This document shows positions 13,156-14,984 of a DNA stretch of 14,984 bases, piece after piece; positions within the stretch are counted from its first letter, which is position 1, and every line of letters begins with the position of its first letter. The position numbers and the translations under genes are program-made. Location of the stretch: positions 1 through 14,984 of the forward strand of contig URYT01000031.1 in NCBI GenBank assembly GCA_900552185.1, read 5' to 3'. Origin of the DNA: an uncultured Collinsella sp. Its GTDB lineage: Bacteria; Actinomycetota; Coriobacteriia; Coriobacteriales; Coriobacteriaceae. A model generated the notes under the pieces. The model was not told where the DNA came from and did not search any database. It was given only the letters and a program-made list of their open reading frames with translations.

Positions 13156-14517
13156 ATGCTGCGCAGGAAAATAGCGGCAGAGCTGGAGCGTTGGCTGAAG
13201 TCTTCCGAGCAAAAGGCCTTGTTCATTACGGGTTCTCGCCAGATCGGCAAAAGCTATTCGATTCGCGCATTTGGCAAAGCCAACCATGCAACCTACATCG
13301 AGCTTAACCTCATGGAAAATCGCCAGGCAAAAGATGCTCTTCTCGAGGCGCGGGATGCCGATGATTTCATCAGCAGGGTGACGCTTCTTTCGGGAAAGTC
13401 GATTGCACCAGGCAAAACGCTCGTGTTTATCGATGAGGTCCAAGAGGCCCCCGACATCATGACGATGGCAAAGTTCCTTGTTGAGGACGGGAGGTGCCGC
13501 TGGGCGTTTTCGGGGTCAATGCTCGGGACTCAGTTCAAGGGCGTCAGGTCCTATCCCGTGGGGTATGTCCACGAGCTTAGGATGTTCCCGCTCGATTTTG
13601 AGGAGTTTTGCTGGGCAACCGGGGTGAGCGAGGGGGCTCGCCAAACGATACGCGACGCGTGTATCAGCGAGAGGCCCATTCCTGATTACATTCATGACGC
13701 GATGATGGCAAACTTCAGGACCTATACCGTTGTCGGCGGAATGCCGGAGGTCGTGCAGCGTTTCCTTGACACGCAGGGCGACCTTGCCTCTGTTCGTCAG
13801 CTACAGTCAGAGCTCAACGAACAGTACCGGCGGGATATCTCCAAGTATGCAAGCGGGCGAGCCCTGCAGGTGCAGAGCATCTACGATCAGCTCCCTAGTA
13901 TGCTCGAGGGCGAAAACAAGCGCTTCGTGCTCAATTCCATTGACCCCAAGGCTCACTACGAGAAGTATCAGCGAGATTTTGTATGGCTTGTCGATGCCGG
14001 CGTTGCTCTCAAAGCCGATATCGTAACCGAGCCAAAATCGCCCCTGCTCAAGACGGCACGGCCATCGCAGTTCAAGCTCTATCAATCGGATACGGGCATG
14101 TTGATGGCGCGCTATCCCGTTGGAGTCGCCCAAGCGGCGTATCTTGATAGCAAGGAGCCCAACCTGGGCGGCATTTACGAAAACGTGGTGGCCCAGCAGC
14201 TGGCTGTCCAAAATCGCCAGCTTTACTACTATCAGACAAGAAAGCGCGGTGTAGTGGACTTTGTGGTCGATGGACCGGATGGGACGGCTGTTCCGATCGA
14301 GGTTAAATCGGGCTCCTATTACCACGCGCACGCAGCGCTCGGTCATGTGCTTGATACGGCTGAATATGGCGTAAGGCTCGGGATTGTTTTCTCGAGAGGC
14401 AACGTTGAGCGCAACGGAGCAGTTCTCTATTTGCCGCTATATGCGACCTGGGCCCTTTCGGATGTTTTGGGCGACTCCTGCGCCGAGGGGATAAAGCTGG
14501 AGGTCAAGCCGGTCTAG
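13156..14517 (+). CDS. AAA-type ATPase with DUF4143 domain
   Basis: This 453-residue protein has the two-part build of the family. The N-terminal ATPase shows Walker A GSRQIGKS (26-33) and Walker B TLVFIDEVQ (88-96, D93/E94), with sensor-like WAFSGS (116-121). GGMPEVV (194-200) opens the linker to DUF4143, which spans about 205-440. In the C-terminal part E342, D368 and the E-V-K at 382-384 (PIEVKSG) match a PD-(D/E)XK nuclease-fold pattern. The role of the family is not established; ATP-dependent DNA or protein partners have been suggested. GAGGAGG precedes the ATG by about 4 nt. It stands alone, behind a triple repeat and with 18-bp direct repeats on both sides, and its codon use is less GC-biased than its neighbours'. 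This suggests horizontal arrival as a cassette. Confidence 0.87.
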   Translation: MLRRKIAAELERWLKSSEQKALFITGSRQIGKSYSIRAFGKANHATYIELNLMENRQAKDALLEARDADDFISRVTLLSGKSIAPGKTLVFIDEVQEAPDIMTMAKFLVEDGRCRWAFSGSMLGTQFKGVRSYPVGYVHELRMFPLDFEEFCWATGVSEGARQTIRDACISERPIPDYIHDAMMANFRTYTVVGGMPEVVQRFLDTQGDLASVRQLQSELNEQYRRDISKYASGRALQVQSIYDQLPSMLEGENKRFVLNSIDPKAHYEKYQRDFVWLVDAGVALKADIVTEPKSPLLKTARPSQFKLYQSDTGMLMARYPVGVAQAAYLDSKEPNLGGIYENVVAQQLAVQNRQLYYYQTRKRGVVDFVVDGPDGTAVPIEVKSGSYYHAHAALGHVLDTAEYGVRLGIVFSRGNVERNGAVLYLPLYATWALSDVLGDSCAEGIKLEVKPV

Positions 14518-14521
14518 GGCT

Positions 14522-14539
14522 AGTCCCTTTGTCACATTC
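14522..14539 (+). repeat. Half copy of the GACAAAGGG repeat (18-bp direct repeat of 12999-13016)
   Basis: AGTCCCTTTGTCACATTC matches 12999-13016 base for base. Only the right half of the palindrome is present. It starts 4 bp past the ATPase stop, so the gene is bounded by direct repeats 1,523 bp apart. Confidence 0.75.
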
Positions 14540-14611
14540 ATGAGCGTGGGTTTTCTCCCGTTTAGAGCGCACTTGAACGCTCAAAGTGGGAGAAAACCCA
14601 CGCTCATTTTT
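14540..14611 (+). terminator. Strong intrinsic terminator after the ATPase gene
   Basis: ATGAGCGTGGGTTTTCTCCC (14540-14559) pairs perfectly over 20 bp with 14588-14607. Its 28-nt loop contains another GAGCG/CGCTC stem. On the plus strand it runs into TTTTT (14607-14611), so it ends the ATPase transcript. On the minus strand no U tract follows, so it is a weaker stop for the phosphatase gene transcribed toward it. Confidence 0.78.
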
Positions 14612-14671
14612 CATGTGGAAGATTATCCGCGCTTGTTTCGCGCCGAAGGCGTGGCCCGCGACCTCGCTTGC

Positions 14672-14984
14672 CTACAGCCGCTCGAGCATGGCCGTGCAGC
14701 CGGCGAGCACATCGCGGTACGTGGCATCGAAATTGCCGGTGTACCAGGGATCGGCCACGTCGCCGGGGCGCTCGGTCCAATCGAGCAAGCGCGTAATCTT
14801 GCCGTCGGGGTCGTCGCCAAAGATGCGACGCAGGCCACGCGCGTTCTCGTCGTCCATATAGACAATGTGGTCCCAGTCGCCATACTCCGCGCGACGCACC
14901 TGACGTGCACGATGTGCGACGACGGGAATCCCGACCTCGCGCAGCTTGGCAACGGTACCGTGGTGTGGTGGGTTGCCGATCTCC
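14672..14984 (-). CDS. Low-molecular-weight protein tyrosine phosphatase, C-terminal part
   Basis: The minus frame is open from the window edge to a TAG at 14674-14672, giving about 104 codons. GNPPHHGTVAKLREVGIPVV and then AHRARQV near the start match the family's central region. YGDWDHIVYMDDEN and the C-terminal DPWYTGNF, with the general-acid aspartate, are typical of LMW-PTP. These are cytoplasmic enzymes that remove phosphate from tyrosines or small phosphoesters. The CX5R catalytic loop lies in the missing N-terminal third, so catalytic competence cannot be judged. The usual length is about 150-160 residues. The gene converges on the ATPase gene, and 14612-14671 between them holds nothing recognisable. 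Confidence 0.88.
   Translation of the reverse strand, partial: EIGNPPHHGTVAKLREVGIPVVAHRARQVRRAEYGDWDHIVYMDDENARGLRRIFGDDPDGKITRLLDWTERPGDVADPWYTGNFDATYRDVLAGCTAMLERL

Overview
The window looks like a chromosomal segment of a gut Coriobacteriia (Actinomycetota), most likely Collinsella or a close relative. This is inferred from high GC with strong G/C third-position bias, compact operons, the gene mix (MarR plus paired ABC exporters, a TIGR04076 protein, a DUF4143 ATPase) and many intergenic palindromes. No rRNA, tRNA, CRISPR array or canonical insertion sequence is visible. I had no database, so family names rest on motifs and lengths.

Layout. Positions 1-404 (-) hold the N-terminus of Tex. 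Positions 405-816 hold a palindromic element and the terminator of the next operon. Positions 817-4130 (-) form a likely catabolic operon transcribed SDR oxidoreductase > OFA-type MFS transporter > Gfo/Idh/MocA oxidoreductase, with a divergent LysR regulator at 4364-5242 (+). Positions 5286-6377 (-) encode a two-TM diguanylate cyclase. Positions 6378-6909 hold a three-unit ~61-bp tandem repeat, an intrinsic terminator and a structured repeat. Positions 6910-11135 (-) form an overlapping operon marR > ABC exporter A > ABC exporter B with a clear promoter and operator. The exporter pair has one degenerate and one consensus ATP site, as heterodimeric type IV exporters do. Positions 11136-11827 are a dense repeat island. 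Positions 11828-12974 (+) hold an overlapping pyridoxal-kinase/TIGR04076 pair. Positions 13156-14517 (+) hold a lone AAA/DUF4143 ATPase behind a triple direct repeat and between two copies of an 18-bp direct repeat. Positions 14672-14984 (-) are the C-terminus of a low-molecular-weight protein tyrosine phosphatase.

The protein-coding content is mostly recognisable. The less explained material is between the genes. Two ~150-bp elements share exact internal geometry and a conserved core but carry different, perfectly self-complementary outer arms. Two 43-nt elements keep their sequence except at paired positions and loops, including one compensatory change. A hairpin repeat built on GACAAAGGG also shows compensatory change and recurs as a half copy beside the ATPase gene. 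Together they suggest several families of structured dispersed repeats in this genome, which genome-wide alignment could test.
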